Source of the DNA: Lineus longissimus
Taxonomy: Eukaryota > Nemertea > Pilidiophora > Heteronemertea > Lineidae
NCBI RefSeq assembly: GCF_910592395.1
Contig: NC_088321.1
Coordinates: 3,908,001-3,972,000 of the forward strand
Direction of reading: 5' to 3'
Length of the DNA stretch: 64,000 nt
A program made the position numbers and the translations under genes. This document shows positions 33,737 through 45,960 of the stretch, one piece after another. The notes under the pieces were generated by a model. That model was given only the letters and a program-made list of their open reading frames with translations. It was not told where the DNA came from and searched no databases. Position 1 is the stretch's first letter. Every line of letters starts with the position of its first letter.

Positions 33737-33890
33737 AAAAAAGATACTTTAGCATACGATTGCAAAAACCAGACCTTTATACTATAGCCGAAGGAAAACG
33801 AGGTCTGTCAAATTTTGGCACGCAAAGATTTATCTGCGACGATGGCATTCAAATATTAGCCTACGGAAACTACAATTGCGACCAAAATTA
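33737..33890 (+). pseudogene. DNA polymerase B C-terminal tail, out of frame
   Basis: About 33720-33890, in a different frame from the preceding ORF, encodes IRLQKPDLYTI, RGLSNFGTQRFICDDGI and a final LAYG, which match the conserved end of DNA_pol_B_2 polymerases (K-x-A-L-S...D-D-K-R...D-D-G-x-x-x-L-A-Y-G). The frame change lies near a T run at 33714-33719. The frame closes at the TAA at 33888-33890, so this is the natural C-terminus of the polymerase. Confidence 0.65.
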
Positions 33891-34203
33891 AAGAATGCTC
33901 TTTGCGGTAGTACGTTGACGAGCAGAAGACGCCAAACATGATGGCAGCAACAAATACATCACTCAATGTACTGATGGATGATATGCCCGGGCTGGGTTGA
34001 TACGGACATGGAGGAAACGTGTGTCTTTTTCTACATACCGTAACAGAAGAGTTGATGGGACGAAGACAGAGATGGCTTGAACGCGCCTGAGTTGTTATAA
34101 TCGATGAACTGACGACCAGAGTTTTCACAAAGTAACAAATAGTTTGACGATGATGTAAACAACATTGGCGGTGACGATTATTTCTCTGATGTTTTATGAG
34201 ATA
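33891..34203. other. No recognisable element; right flank of the virus-like block
   Basis: No terminal inverted repeat or further viral motif recognised. A 90-residue minus-strand open frame at 33856-34128 has no family match. Confidence 0.35.
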
Positions 34204-34642
34204 GTTCCGGCAAGTTCAAATTTCCCGCCCGTATGACGTATCCGTATCGAATTTGCGTATGACGTCATCAGTTTGTGCCGTCTTCTCATTACGCACACGG
34301 CAGACGAATAGGTATTTACGTTTGGATCGCATTTCACACGGAGTCGCTGTACGTATTGGTTTTTCGGCTTAATTGTGATATATTTAACTGTTTCAAATCA
34401 GTAATATGGTTTTACAGGTTGTGTAGATCACATTTGATGTGTTTGGATTTGTAAAATTTGTAAATTTGGTGAAGAAAAGAAGGATTTGCAAATGCTTCGA
34501 AATGACGCGGAGGCCGTGGACTGACGGCGTTTTACACGGAAAGGTGGCACTGCCGGAACTAAAAACTAAGACGTATCTGTAACATATCCGTATTACGTCG
34601 GTACGTCATTTCAATACGGATACGTCATGCCCATGCCGGAAC
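34204..34642. mobile_element. Foldback MITE with TGACGTA-rich termini
   Basis: Left end GTTCCGGCAAG and right end CATGCCGGAAC are inverted repeats, continuing inward through ATGACGTATCCGTAT on the left and ATACGGATACGTCAT on the right. About 439 bp, non-coding, with several CRE-like TGACGT words in the arms. No unambiguous target-site duplication. Confidence 0.65.
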
Positions 34643-36190
34643 CATATTGTTTCGTAGTGACGTACGTATCAAATGAATGTATTTTGGCGGGTATGCGGCA
34701 GGAGTTAGGGCCGTTTTTGGTTGCGGAATCAACCGATGGTTTGAGGCAGCGTTAGTGCCGTTTTGGTTTTGGATTTTAGGGCCGTTTTGGTGGATTTTAT
34801 GGTTGATTCCTAAAACAAAAATTGCCGTTTTGGTTTGGGATCAACCATATACTACTACTACTGCCGGATAGACTGATATTTTACTGCCTCCGCATGCACT
34901 CGTTACATGGTAACTTTATGAGCCAAGTCTCAGAACTAAGAACATGCGAATACCTTAATAATATTCGTATAGATGGATATGTATTTGGCTTTCCCGACAA
35001 TATTTGTGTAATACCTACTCTGTTTAATGTGCTGATTCGACAGCAGTTGTCATCATTTTGCTGATAAAGAGCAAACAATAGCTAAATTAGTCTCATCTGC
35101 TGGATGGGATCATTAATTTTATTGGTCATGTTGGTTGCGCCACACGGATCCTGGCTCACAAACTAGATCAATAAATCATCTTTTTAAACAAATGTTCGAG
35201 TTGCGAAGAAACATGAACAGGCATGTCGACACCAAAAGTAATTGATGAAATGTAAACTTTTTTCTATGCAATGTACAATTTTCTACTGTTGTGAAGTACT
35301 TTTAATTTAAATGCTGCAACAGAGTAATGCTGCGCAGGACAGTTACAGCCAACAATGATGACTCAAAGTCAAAATGTCATAGCGTGCACCAGTCTCTGAA
35401 GATCTTCTGCTCACTCAAGTTCATGATAAGACGTGGCTTTCGAGACTCCTCTGATATTTTTCTTCTTTTTTAGTGTAGTCTCCCAACAGTGGAACGATGG
35501 GACTCTCCACTCTAACTTTAAGGTTGATCAGATGATATATCCGGGGTGCATCTCTTAATAATCTGCTTAAACATAGATGATCAAAATTTTATGCACGTCC
35601 CACGACGACCACGATGAAAACTGCACAATCTCCGAGGACATACAACTGGTCCTCATAGTTACCTTCGCTTGTTTCACTTTTCAGAACATTCTAGTCGGGA
35701 CTCTAGTCTTCGAGTATTCCAATCTGGTTGTGACTTTTGTCGACAGTGCATTCTAATGCATGCTGTGAAATAGGACCCAGAGTCTTCATTGTTGGTTGTG
35801 ACTATCCTGAAGTGAAGCATACATTCCGTTCTCTTGTGAAGTGATCCCAAGTAATCTGTTCACAAGTCATGAACATAAACACGATAATCAAACACAAGTA
35901 CGAATCTAGCATTGAGGATTGCAAGAAAGGAAACATGACAACGAGACGTAAATTAGTTATTCACTTCGGTCAATTTAATCTATTTCACTTGATGTTTCAT
36001 GATTCTACCTTTTCCCATGGGTAAAGTTTGGCTTGCGCAGGGTGTAAACAGCATTTTTTATGCTGTTCATTTAATTTTCAATCGGATAACCGTTGCTATG
36101 ATCTGACATGTTTTATAGGTCTATCTAGTGAACAGGTCCATTGGCACTTGTTGTAAACACTGGGTAATTGCAACAACGTTAAATTTAACA
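34643..36190. other. No recognisable gene or element
   Basis: Contains a tandem GCCGTTTTGGT-like run (about 34708-34835) and AT-rich sequence. Open frames are short and without motifs. Confidence 0.35.
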
Positions 36191-36196
36191 ACAATG

Positions 36197-36704
36197 AAAA
36201 TCGACCGACCGTAATCAAAGAGTAATGATGAGGTCTCCATCAATGTGATTCACGGCGATTGCTTACCAATTTGTTCTGAAAGAAACAATGCGGGGGATGT
36301 AACGTGTGTTGCTATATAATATGAAGGAATGTATTTATCAATGACTTTAAAGGTGCACTATTTTACTTGTATTTGGAATACCATATCATGCTTTTATACC
36401 GAATTAGGTGCCAGATGATACTTCTTACAGATTATTGTTGATTGCTGCATTTATATGAATAATCAATTTTTGTCAATCAAATTACAATTTATATTTGCAA
36501 TCTTTTACTGAATTTTCAAGTGAGCGTATCATTATCCATATTTCATCAGTTGTTCTCATCACATCGATGATGGTGATTGCTACCGCCTGACAATCGACCG
36601 ACTGTTAACAAAAGTTGATGACGACGAAACCTCCATCTAGGTTATTCCTGGCGATTGCTTACCCATTTATCCTGAAAGAAAAAATGCACGAGATGTAAGG
36701 TTTA
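36197..36704 (+). repeat. Direct repeat pair, ~395 bp apart
   Basis: AATCGACCGACCGTAATCAAA ... GGCGATTGCTTACCAATTTG ... CTGAAAGAAACAATGC at 36197-36303 recurs as a diverged copy at 36592-36704. A faint third trace (GGAAAGAAAAGCATGCGACC) is near 36953. Non-coding tandem-type repeat of unknown origin. Confidence 0.55.
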
Positions 36705-37215
36705 GAAATATCGAAATGGAAGGAAAACACTAAATTAAACCCTGGTATATCAATTTACCTATTATAAGACGAGTGTTAAAAAAGTACAAGACCTACATAA
36801 ATAATAAGAACCAACTCGACGCAAGGGCCCAACGCGCCGCGTAGCGGCAAAAAAGCGAAGCTGGCGAAACATTTATAACGGGTCACCGTCACTTATTATT
36901 GGACTTATAGCGCATTTACGGGGTTGCAACTATTTTGCTTTATAGTGTCACCAGGAAAGAAAAGCATGCGACCTAACGCCGATCTATTTGTATAAAGCGA
37001 TAATTGGAAGGTAAATAGTAGGAAATATAAATAAAATAATCATTCCATGTCGTCTTTTGAGGGCATTTTTGATTGTAAAAAATATATGTGTACGTCACCG
37101 TAGTCTCTGCAATGATAATTTTATCAGAGCAGTCTCGCGCAAGTAGAAGTTCTTTACCTATTAGTTCTTCACTTATTAGTCTCAACGTCTGGCGCAAAGC
37201 CAGACGTTTTCCATT

Positions 37216-37352
37216 ACGATTTCACTACGATGTTTGACAAGAAGGAGCAGTGCGCGAGATATGCTAATGAGCAGACTTCCCTCGCTTGAGTTTCTGAAGA
37301 ATGTTCCATATCGCGCTAAGCTCATCACTACTGATTATGACATGCGTGCAAC
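37216..37352 (+). repeat. 137-bp duplicated module, copy 1
   Basis: Matches 39180-39316 along its full length (about 90% identity). One frame reads DFTTMFDKKEQCARYANEQTSLA followed by a stop, as though it were the end of a coding exon. Nothing in any known family was recognised. Confidence 0.6.
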
Positions 37353-38150
37353 GGTAGGTATCTGCTCCCCAACTTCCACCCTAATACGGTACAATAAGTT
37401 ACCATTTGATGGGAATGGGACAATGCCCTCACTGTGTATGGAGTCATAGGGATAAGAAGACATTATTCATTAGTGTTGGTACAAGTGATTTTGCCCAAAA
37501 AGCATGCGCATTCAAAAAACAAAATATGGAAGGTTACGGTATCACGTACATGACCATGACGACGTGCAGAAATTGCACTGGCCAGTGCATACCCTATGGC
37601 TATGTACTAGTAAACATGGTAAACATGAACAACATCATTATTCATCGGCAGTTCATTTTACTCCGAGCTTTTCCTGAAACATATAGCCATGATGATTAGG
37701 CCTACCATGTACCATGACCAATAACAGCACTAGATCATGTAGATGTCAACAAGTTCACATGAACCGTATAATCCCGCATGGCGCATGTGGGGCATGCGTC
37801 TAAACCAAAGCCCCAAAATCACTTGTTTTGGTCTATTTCACTTGTGTTTCCCCCGTCTCCCAGTCCATAATACATTTACAGTTTACAATCCCCGATCATG
37901 GCCCAACAAAAGGTCATCGGTTGACTAAAGGAACACAACTGTTCAATGGATTTATAGTTGAATGCGATCAAACTACGTCTTTTCAATCGTGGATTGTAAA
38001 TTTAACCCCATGGGCCTAGGGAAGGCCCTATAACAATACTTTCGACACAGTTATTATCTCCGCTGCCTCCACCATGTTACACACAGTGCTCACTGCTGAT
38101 TCTAAAATGCACCACCTAGTCAAAACAGGACATATGTTCTTCCAGGAATA

Positions 38151-38945
38151 GATCTCTTTCCAATATTTCGTCATTCCACTATCGTCATCACCTCATCATA
38201 CTTTCATTGACATTACAGGCACACATCCACAGAGCACTCTTCAAATCATCTACACAGTGGTTATCCAACTAGGATTATAAAGGTAATTTCTTAGCCCCGC
38301 ACAGTGGGTTTCAGTCTTGATAAAGGGGCACTATTGCTAGCAGCTAGGTAGGCAAGATAAAGTTAGCCGAAGTAGCCGATAGGGGTCTCTCACCCCTCAA
38401 AGTCCGTCACAACTATTCAAGCTTGTACAAGGAATACATGCAGCGCTGACTCTAACAAGACCCAATGGGAATGTCGCACAGTCATCTGTCAAAAACAAGA
38501 CCTATGTTGTAGTGTGATCTCTTGCCAATATTTAATAATTGCACTATCGTCATCACCTCATCATTCTTCATTGACATTACAGGCACACATTGACATAGAC
38601 CACTGTTGCAATCAACGACACAGTCGCTATCCAAGTAGCATTATAGAGGTAATTATCATTATCATTCATACCTCATTAGCATGTGAACCAATCGCGTCGC
38701 GTCCTTTGCGATCACGGCAAAGCCTCATGGAATAATGTCTTTCACCGTTGAATAATTTTTCATATTCCATGCCTACAACTTCAATTTCTTCATATTCCAT
38801 GGCTAGAAGTTCAATACTAATATAATATCCAAGATAAAGTTACAAGAAGTAGTCAATAGGGGTCTCTCACCTCTCACTGTATGTCCACACTATTCACGCT
38901 TGTATGAGGAATACATTCAATGCTGAATCTAACAACACCCAGTGC
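38151..38945 (+). repeat. Two interleaved diverged direct repeats
   Basis: Block X (GATCTCTTTCCAATATTT ... CATTGACATTACAGGCACAC) occurs at 38151-38290 and 38517-38655. Block Y (AAGATAAAGTTA ... AATAGGGGTCTCTCAC) occurs at about 38345-38470 and 38830-38945, so the order is X-Y-X-Y and a ~370-490 bp unit has been duplicated. A reverse-complement copy of the start of Y (CTATTGG ... TTATCTTGCCTACCTAGCTGC) lies at about 39540-39595. Confidence 0.6.
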
Positions 38946-39179
38946 CCTTACTCTGTATATTAGTCACTGGAAGATGGCCCATTTCACTCCTTGCTTCTAC
39001 TTCACCTATAGTCTCATTGCAAACGCCTCAGTTCTATGATATCACATTCACTTTCAGCTGTCATGCAACTCAACAACTGTGCTATCTGCCATCGCACATC
39101 AACGAAGAAGTGCAGCCGCCCACATTCCACCTCACGTCTGTCCGACCAGCTGCAATCCTCGAGGACGCCCCACTGTACC

Positions 39180-39316
39180 ACGATTTCACTACGATGTTTG
39201 ACAAGAAGGAGCAGTGCGCGAGATAGGCTAATGAGCAGACTTCCCTCGCTTGAGTTTCGGAAGAATGTTCCATATCGCGCTTAGCTGACCACTGCTGACC
39301 ATGACAGGCGTGCATT
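39180..39316 (+). repeat. 137-bp duplicated module, copy 2
   Basis: Second copy of the module at 37216-37352. Here an open frame begins upstream (38942) and runs into the module, ending at the TAG at 39224-39226 that replaces a tyrosine codon of copy 1. Confidence 0.6.
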
Positions 39317-39468
39317 GGACTGGTACAGGTTGGAACTGAACATTGAATATGCTGGTGGTGACGCTTTCTGATGAGAAGTTGGTCGTGACTGATGCAGTAT
39401 CCTTGGACTTGTCCACAGCATCGTTCAATCATTGCTCTCTGAGCTGCCTTGATTCTGTACTTACCCAA

Positions 39469-39903
39469 ATACTAAGACCAAATGCCTGTTGACTGTGCTT
39501 TAAGAGAGACTGGCGCCATGCCTAGAGATATGACTGACCCCTATTGGCAAATTTGTATGACTTTATCTTGCCTACCTAGCTGCTGCCTATAGTCTTCCTT
39601 TAACTGCGGAACACTTCAAAGTCGATAAAATGCCATGTTCCACCTTTTAATGTGTTCAGACCGCCATTTTCAAAATAATCAAGTCAGGACACTGCCTTCT
39701 AGTCTCATAATAAATTTTGCTTTCCTCAATAATAACATTTCTTCTTCTTCAATGCTTTCATCATTCCAAACTTCTCCTCCTCTGACTTTTACAGGGGTAC
39801 AGTCATGGCAATCAAAACCCAAATACTGAGACCAAATGCCTGTTGACTGTGCTTTAAGAGAGACTGGCGCCATGCCTAGTCTCTCTTAAAGCACAGTCAA
39901 CAG
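39469..39903. repeat. Duplicated segment ending in a perfect 26-bp inverted repeat
   Basis: ACCAAATGCCTGTTGACTGT and following bases up to GGCGCCATGCCTAG occur at about 39477-39527 and 39829-39879. The second copy is followed directly by its own reverse complement. The arms at 39840-39865 and 39878-39903 match perfectly over 26 bp with a 12-bp loop. They probably mark transposon termini. Confidence 0.75.
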
Positions 39904-40040
39904 ACACCAACCCCCTCAGACTCAGAAACCACAAACGCCCAACCCTTCCTGCTACCTCAATACTTCTGGGTAAATAAACTGAAACCAGGTAATACAAAGA
40001 CCCAACCTGTGCTGGTAAGAAAACTAATCTGATCTGTCAT

Positions 40041-40483
40041 GTATGGCTGGCGCGAGTGGACAAAATTCAGAATTATGCCACGGCATAAATAGAAATTGTG
40101 GTGCCTAATAAATCAACCAATCAAAACATCGGATCTCGTGAATCATGCCGCGGCAGAATTCAAAAATATGCCACGGCATAAATAGGAATTGTGGCGTGGC
40201 ATAATAGACCAATCAGAAGGTGGCAATCGTTTTATTTATGGTGCGGCATAAATCGTACTTCCGGCCACAATTCCTATTCATGCCGGGGCATAATTCACGA
40301 GATCCAATGTTTTGATTGGTTGATTTATGGTGCACCACAATTCCGATTTACTTCCGTCCTCCATAAATGACACTTCCGCCCAGAATTCCTATTCATGCCG
40401 CGGCATAATTCACCGGATCCGAGGTTTTGATTGGTCGATTTATGGTGCACCACAATTCCGATTTATGCCGTGGCCAGCCATAG
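40041..40483. mobile_element. Foldback element built on ATGCCGCGGCAT palindromes
   Basis: Left GTATGGCTGG and right CCAGCCATAG mirror each other. The arms continue with ATGCCACGGCATAAAT, TTGTGGTGC, ACCAATCAAAAC and GGATC(T/C) in inverted order. The word ATGCC(G/A)CGGCAT recurs several times and is itself a palindrome. About 443 bp, non-coding. Confidence 0.7.
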
Positions 40484-41610
40484 TCGTGCGAGGGGCAATT
40501 TAGAAGGTAGGTTCCGAATGTATTTTTGCTATTTTAATCACAGTTCGAGTTTACAATTTAGCCAACTCGGCTGCTACCATTTCCAATTCACCTTCCACAC
40601 TGCAATAGCATTCCGCGAAGTTACTTTTTATAGCTCACAAGGTCATTTGCATAAGATATTGATGACGTTTTTTGTCACGTGACAGTCGGACATTGACACT
40701 TATTTCTACGCATTTGAGCTTATTTCAAAGTCAATTATATTTGACCCTGCATTGTTTTTAGCATGAATGATACCATAGAGTCAGAGAGAGAAATATTCAG
40801 AACAATTATGTAGTATTTCCAACACTCGGACATGTGCCAGATTGAATCTAACTGCCCTAGTTAGAAAGCCTGAATCCATTACGAAACCGCATGTTTGTCC
40901 GACATTGCCTGTAATTCAGCGATGGGGAAATAGAGGGCAGGAGCTGCAGTGACGTCATCTTCGTGGAATGCTATTATATCAGTTCCCAACATTAAATAGT
41001 ACATACATCGAAATATTCAAAATCTGACTGAACTATCACGCTATTCCGTTTTTGATCGCGACTGGACCCGAGTGAACCCCTCCCCCCACCCCACACCACC
41101 CCTGCAATAACAAGCCGCCAAATCCTTTAATGCGTACGGTAATATCTCGCCAGACACGGTTGCAGATTTAGGCAAACTCGGTGATTGCCTTATAATATTG
41201 CTTATGCCTTGCAGTGAGTCACCCTGTTCATCCGCATGGTAACCGACTTTTACGAATAAGTCTTCTGCTATTGACATTCCGGATTATTTCAGGGGATTCT
41301 TATACTTGTAACTTGTTGTTAAGTATCCACAACGTACAAACATTTCGAAACAATTACCGAAAAACAAAATGAAGGTGTGTCGCCGCAGGAACTGTGGGCC
41401 AGTACATGATGCAGACTATTGCTTTAACTCTTCCCCTCCAATACAAAGCCAAATGTTCATCACATTGGCCGAGGCGGAACCTTTCCACTCAGATTCATCT
41501 TTATGTAAATGTTGTAATGCATGATATACGAAGATGTTGGTTAATGCCCTTGGTGGACTTTGATAGACATTTTGTTTTGGCGCCAACAATGCCTCGATCA
41601 TTGCTCAATA
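40484..41610. other. No recognisable gene or element
   Basis: AT-rich spacer before repeat B copy 1; short motif-free frames only. Confidence 0.35.
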
Positions 41611-43823
41611 ACAGAAACTGACTCCAGAGACGTGTACACGAAGCCATCTGTCAAGTTGTAGCATAATGGCATCCATCACTTTTTGTCGTGATTGCCTTTC
41701 AAAGTGACTCAGGATCAGTTTTGCCCATATGACATTTACTAGTGGTTGCTCCCCATATTTCAGTGTTTCCATACAATACATGACTTTTCAATAGAGGGAA
41801 TATAGAAAAAACGTGTCGATCTCTCATCAGCGCTCCCTAACAATGAGGGGAAAGTCCAAGAAACGAAAATACTCAAAAACTTTCACCGATGCCTTCTGGT
41901 ACTGATTTATACTTAGGGTTGCAGGAAGTTGATAGGCACAGTCATGGGGAGGGTTCTTCCACAAGGACTTTGAGACGAAGTATCCAAGTGTTTCCTTTAA
42001 CATGTATCAAGAGTAAAAACCTGGATCAGCCGATTATGACTATAGGTTCTGACCACTGTGCCAGTTATTTCTCTTGGCATTGCATTGGTACAAAAATATC
42101 CAGATACGTGTCGAGCACTTCAAAAAGGCATGTCCCATTTACAATGAAATTATACTTGCCGGCAAAAAAGGCACTTCCTCCGCATCGTTCATGCGGCGAC
42201 ACGTTGTTTAGCTTATCTTTCATACTTTGGAGTAAATATTCCTGATGTCAACCATGACTTGCCTTCACACGACAAATCAGCAAATGGTCAAAGCTCATTA
42301 AAGGGTCTTAGTTTTCTTCACCAGGGTCTCATGTTTTTACCTTGTGAGGACTCAGCCATTTTTTACCTGGTGAGGTCGTACTGTTTCTACCATGCAGGGT
42401 CATAAATGATGTACCTGGTTTGGTTTTACTTTCTCCTGGGTCAGAAGATGTAGTGTTCTCCACACCATTAAAAAAAGGGCGGCCCGCCCCTCTTAAACCA
42501 TCCCGCCCCTCTTGAATTTTCCTTCCGCCCCTTTAAAATTGTCCCGTATCCGACAACGTTCTTTTGCGTATCATGGGCCGGCAACAACAATAAACGGAAC
42601 AGCCGCGAACAGACGATCAATCCCGTTGCTTGGTTACCGATCACCGCATTCCGTATGCGGGACCACGCAGTGTAATTAATGCAACAGCGCAATGGCCTCC
42701 AATCAAACCGAAGCGCGGGAATGTATTGCCAGAGCTACGCATAAATTACCAGTATTGATTTTCTAGTGCGACATGCGGCCGGGTCGTGTAGCGGTTTCGT
42801 TGGCGGGATGGTTTCTGGCAGGCGATCGGGCTTAGAACGAAGGGCGGGATGCGGGCAGGAAGCTCCAAAGAAGGACCGAAAACCTAACCCAACCCCCTAT
42901 GATTCTTATTGCATATCTGCACGAATCTCAGGACCGAAGTTTCCGGAGATTTGACATCTCTGACATTAACAGGCGCTTACGGTACCACTTCATGTAGCTA
43001 AGAATCATTATGCTCAAGTTCCGTCCCGACGAAACTTTGGAAATTTGTCTTCGTAATAAATGGGCTCGATTTCAATGAATTTTATGCCTACTAAATAGCT
43101 GAAATCGCATCCCAGAGCATCGGTGCGTCCATGGTCAGAAATGCGGGCCTAAATCCGCCCCTTTTAAATCAGATCCTGTGGAGAATGGGTAAGTCAACTT
43201 ATACCAATATTTCAAAGATGTTGCGAACATATGGAGCTAATCATCCGAGGTCTTGGTTAGAGGTGGGGACAGCCACATCGCAAGTTTAAATGCCCGCAAC
43301 TGCTTGTCACGATCCAAATAAATAAATCGCTGCTGAATTTAATCCAAAATATAAGACAAATCAACCACTTCTCTCGATCCCACTCCTTCACCATTAGCAG
43401 ATTGCCTGGTGAAAGACTTTGCCTACTTCACAAAACCATAGTCTTTATATAAAAGGACATCATGACTTGATTTCATTGTTTGTTATGACCATGCGTATCC
43501 TTCATCCTGAGATCAGGCTTTTTTACTCCTATGTCGTATACAAAACCCTGAGAAAAAGCAGTACAATCCTCTGGGAAGGGTGGCTGTTCCGAATACTTTA
43601 CACACCTTGTGTAGTTTATGTTCAGATTTGCGATATATTACAATTAGACAGGTCTTAATAAAATCTAAGAAGTTCCTGATGTTTTGATCCTTTAAGCCAC
43701 ATCGATTTCATGGTACTAAACATTCTAGATTTGTTGTAGTGTTTTTGTGTCTTTATCAAGAAATAAAATAAACTTGCAGCGGGAACGTGCGATTCGGCAA
43801 TTCAAGCTTAAAAGCGGATTTCG
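41611..43823 (+). repeat. Repeat B, copy 1 (2.2 kb)
   Basis: Colinear with 53797-56031 from ACTCCAGAGACGT to AAAAGCGGATTTCG, same orientation. Shared landmarks in order: GGTTGCTCCCCATATTTCA, CAAAAGGCATGTCCCATTTAC-type block, CGGCGA-ACGTTGT, ACACGACAAATCAGCAA, GGGACAGCCACATCGCAA, TTTTTTACTCCTATGTCGTATA and AAATAAAATAAACTTGCAGC. Repeat A is absent here (empty site near 42000), but a TIR element is inserted at 42455-43186. No intact ORF. Confidence 0.8.
42455..43186. mobile_element. Non-autonomous TIR element, hAT-like
   Basis: Left end GTTCTCCACACCATTAAAAA, followed by GGGCGG, mirrors right end CCGCCCCTTTTAAATCAGATCCTGTGGAGAA. It interrupts repeat B copy 1. AGTGTTCTCCACA-type ends with a GGGCGG block resemble hAT MITEs (CAGTG start), but the class is uncertain without a clear 8-bp duplication. 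A fragment of GC-rich coding-like sequence at 42766-42954 has no known motif. Confidence 0.55.
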
Positions 43824-45107
43824 CACGACTAGCGATTCAGCCTGCTATTTACTATTTCCCGGGAAGTAAAAATGTGCCTTCTTATTTCCTGTTCAAAGGT
43901 CTGGCCCAGATCAGTAACTCTAAGGACTATTAAATGATGAACATGACTGTTGACAATAGGGCCCACATTTGGCTAACACTCAGAATGTCACGTTTGACTT
44001 GATGATGCATAAGAAGGGCATTGTGTTGCTCGTGCGAATTCGCTTTTAATACAGAGCTATGCTTGGATTGGGCACTTTTCTGCTACCGCTACAATCTGTC
44101 TGAAGGGTGTGGATTTCACCAGGCGTTTGAAATATCGAGTATATTGAAAACAACTGGTGCCAGGATTCGTATCATCCAGTGAGACACCTTCAATCGTCCT
44201 GACTGCATCTGGAGTTGCTGTTATTACCTCCAAATATTATTACCTCCAAAGCATCCTAAAATTCCAAGATGTCTATGCAAAGATAGTCCTTTCAAAGAGA
44301 GGATAATCATACCAAAGACAGACCAGTGGGGACTGAAGACTAAGGCCTACTGCAATTCTCCATGTCTTTATACCCCCCCCCCCCCATAGATAATGTTGGC
44401 CCGATGTCAGCTTGCCCATGGGGAGACGGTCCCATGCCTATTTGGTGATGGATAGAATGGTTCAGTGCTATAGAGAATCAAGATCTTCAATACCCTAGAG
44501 ATTGAAAGAGCATGATATACTGTAAAATCGGACTTAAAACATCACTTCTGTAAACCAGCCCACTTCATTACTATGACGGTCACATGGCAGCACATGCAGT
44601 AATAATCTGTAATAATACATGTACTATCTGCTTTCTGATCAAACGCAAATAGGCCTAGTAGTCATTGGCTTTGAACTTCATAGAACTGACACCAGTAATG
44701 TGACATTGGAAGTAGGCCTATTGTGAAATTATTGAGAGGAGAAAACCAGCTCTGATCATTTCTGAATTTCAAGGTCGCGTACAAAAACTTGTACAGGTTG
44801 TTCCAATAAAAAAAATTTCGAAGACCAATTTTAATTTATTTTTCACTGAATTGGGTTTTGCTAATTACACATCACTTTCTTAAATGTCTAAAATGGTGGG
44901 TCCAGGAGTCTGTAGGGTTGTTCTATAGGAGTCCAACACAGATCGGAGAAGATTAAAGTTAGCTGTTAGCCACAGTGTTTAAGGTTCATTACACCCTGAT
45001 CATGCTAAACTTCCACCATATACAACGCGTATCACATCTGAAAGTCCAATCATTCCGCATCCGCCCTGCTCATCAGTATTTGCTGTTTGCCATGCCTTTC
45101 ATGCCTT
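43824..45107. other. No recognisable gene; decamer minisatellite at the end
   Basis: Mostly featureless. A run of about 14 C lies near 44375. At 45091-45127 a TGCCTTTCA unit repeats about four times, bordering the pogo-like remnant. Confidence 0.4.
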
Positions 45108-45593
45108 TCATGCCTTCCATGCCTTTCGCGCGTTCATCACCGTGAGGTCTAACGGCTGCCGCAGGTATGTGCAGCCCACTGGAACCAACTGCAGAATTCC
45201 CCACATCTCAGTAATCCGCATCCAAAATGTTCTGTCCTGTACGTGGGGTCGAAAATGGTCAACTATCAAGAAGTAATTTCTCTCCTTCCACGAATGGTTG
45301 CAGAACCTCAGATACCCAGTGGTCAAGTATAGGGTTTCCTTCCTCATCCACCCTGTTTGTTAAGACGTGTACTTCACATTTTCCGGCAACTTCTCATTTT
45401 CCAAGGCGTCTATTTGGCGTATAATCTTATAATGGTCCGCAAATTCTTTCAATGAGGTGACAGCACCATTTACCAAAGCTTCTTCGAAGTCGCGCAAGTA
45501 CTTGATTTTCTCCGACACGAGCCTTTTCTGGCATTTGGGATTCATCTTGCAGTATAGAAGGTGTGAGAAAACGAAGCGTGCTAAACCAAGCAT
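45108..45593 (-). pseudogene. pogo/Tigger-like transposase remnant (DDE_1)
   Basis: Minus strand. The upstream piece (45593-45360) contains SEKIKYLRDFEEALVNG and SLKEFADHY, which could be part of a helix-turn-helix region. The second piece (45347-45108) has YFLIVDHFRPHVQDRT (the second acidic residue of the DDE core with its H) and LVPVGCTYLRQPLDLTVMNA, a good match to the 'P-G-C-T-S-x-x-Q-P-L-D' signature of pogo/Jerky-type transposases. A stop separates them and most of the protein is missing. The family moves TA-flanked elements such as the MITE at 3957-4131. Confidence 0.6.
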
Positions 45594-45960
45594 TTCATAG
45601 GCCTAAACATTCAACACCCAACAAATCCTTAGATGAAAAACTGCTTTCATAAAGCACTAAATACAATAAATTTTTCTTTTGTGACACCCGTTATATAAAA
45701 CTGGTCGATTCTGGTATGACACAAACTCCTTTTATGAAAAGTAATAACGATTAGGCCTACATGATCATGTCCATCCAAGGCCCAGTCAAGTCAATAAACT
45801 AAACCTAAATCTGTTGATGCTTGTGTAACGGAGTTAACAGAGGGAGGCCCTTTTCAAATCACATGTTTCGTCAGTTCGTTCGGGAAACGGTAGATGGCAG
45901 CAGGATCCGGGTTCGCGCATGCGCAGGGGAATCGCGCGCGGGATTCGATCGCGTTCGTAT

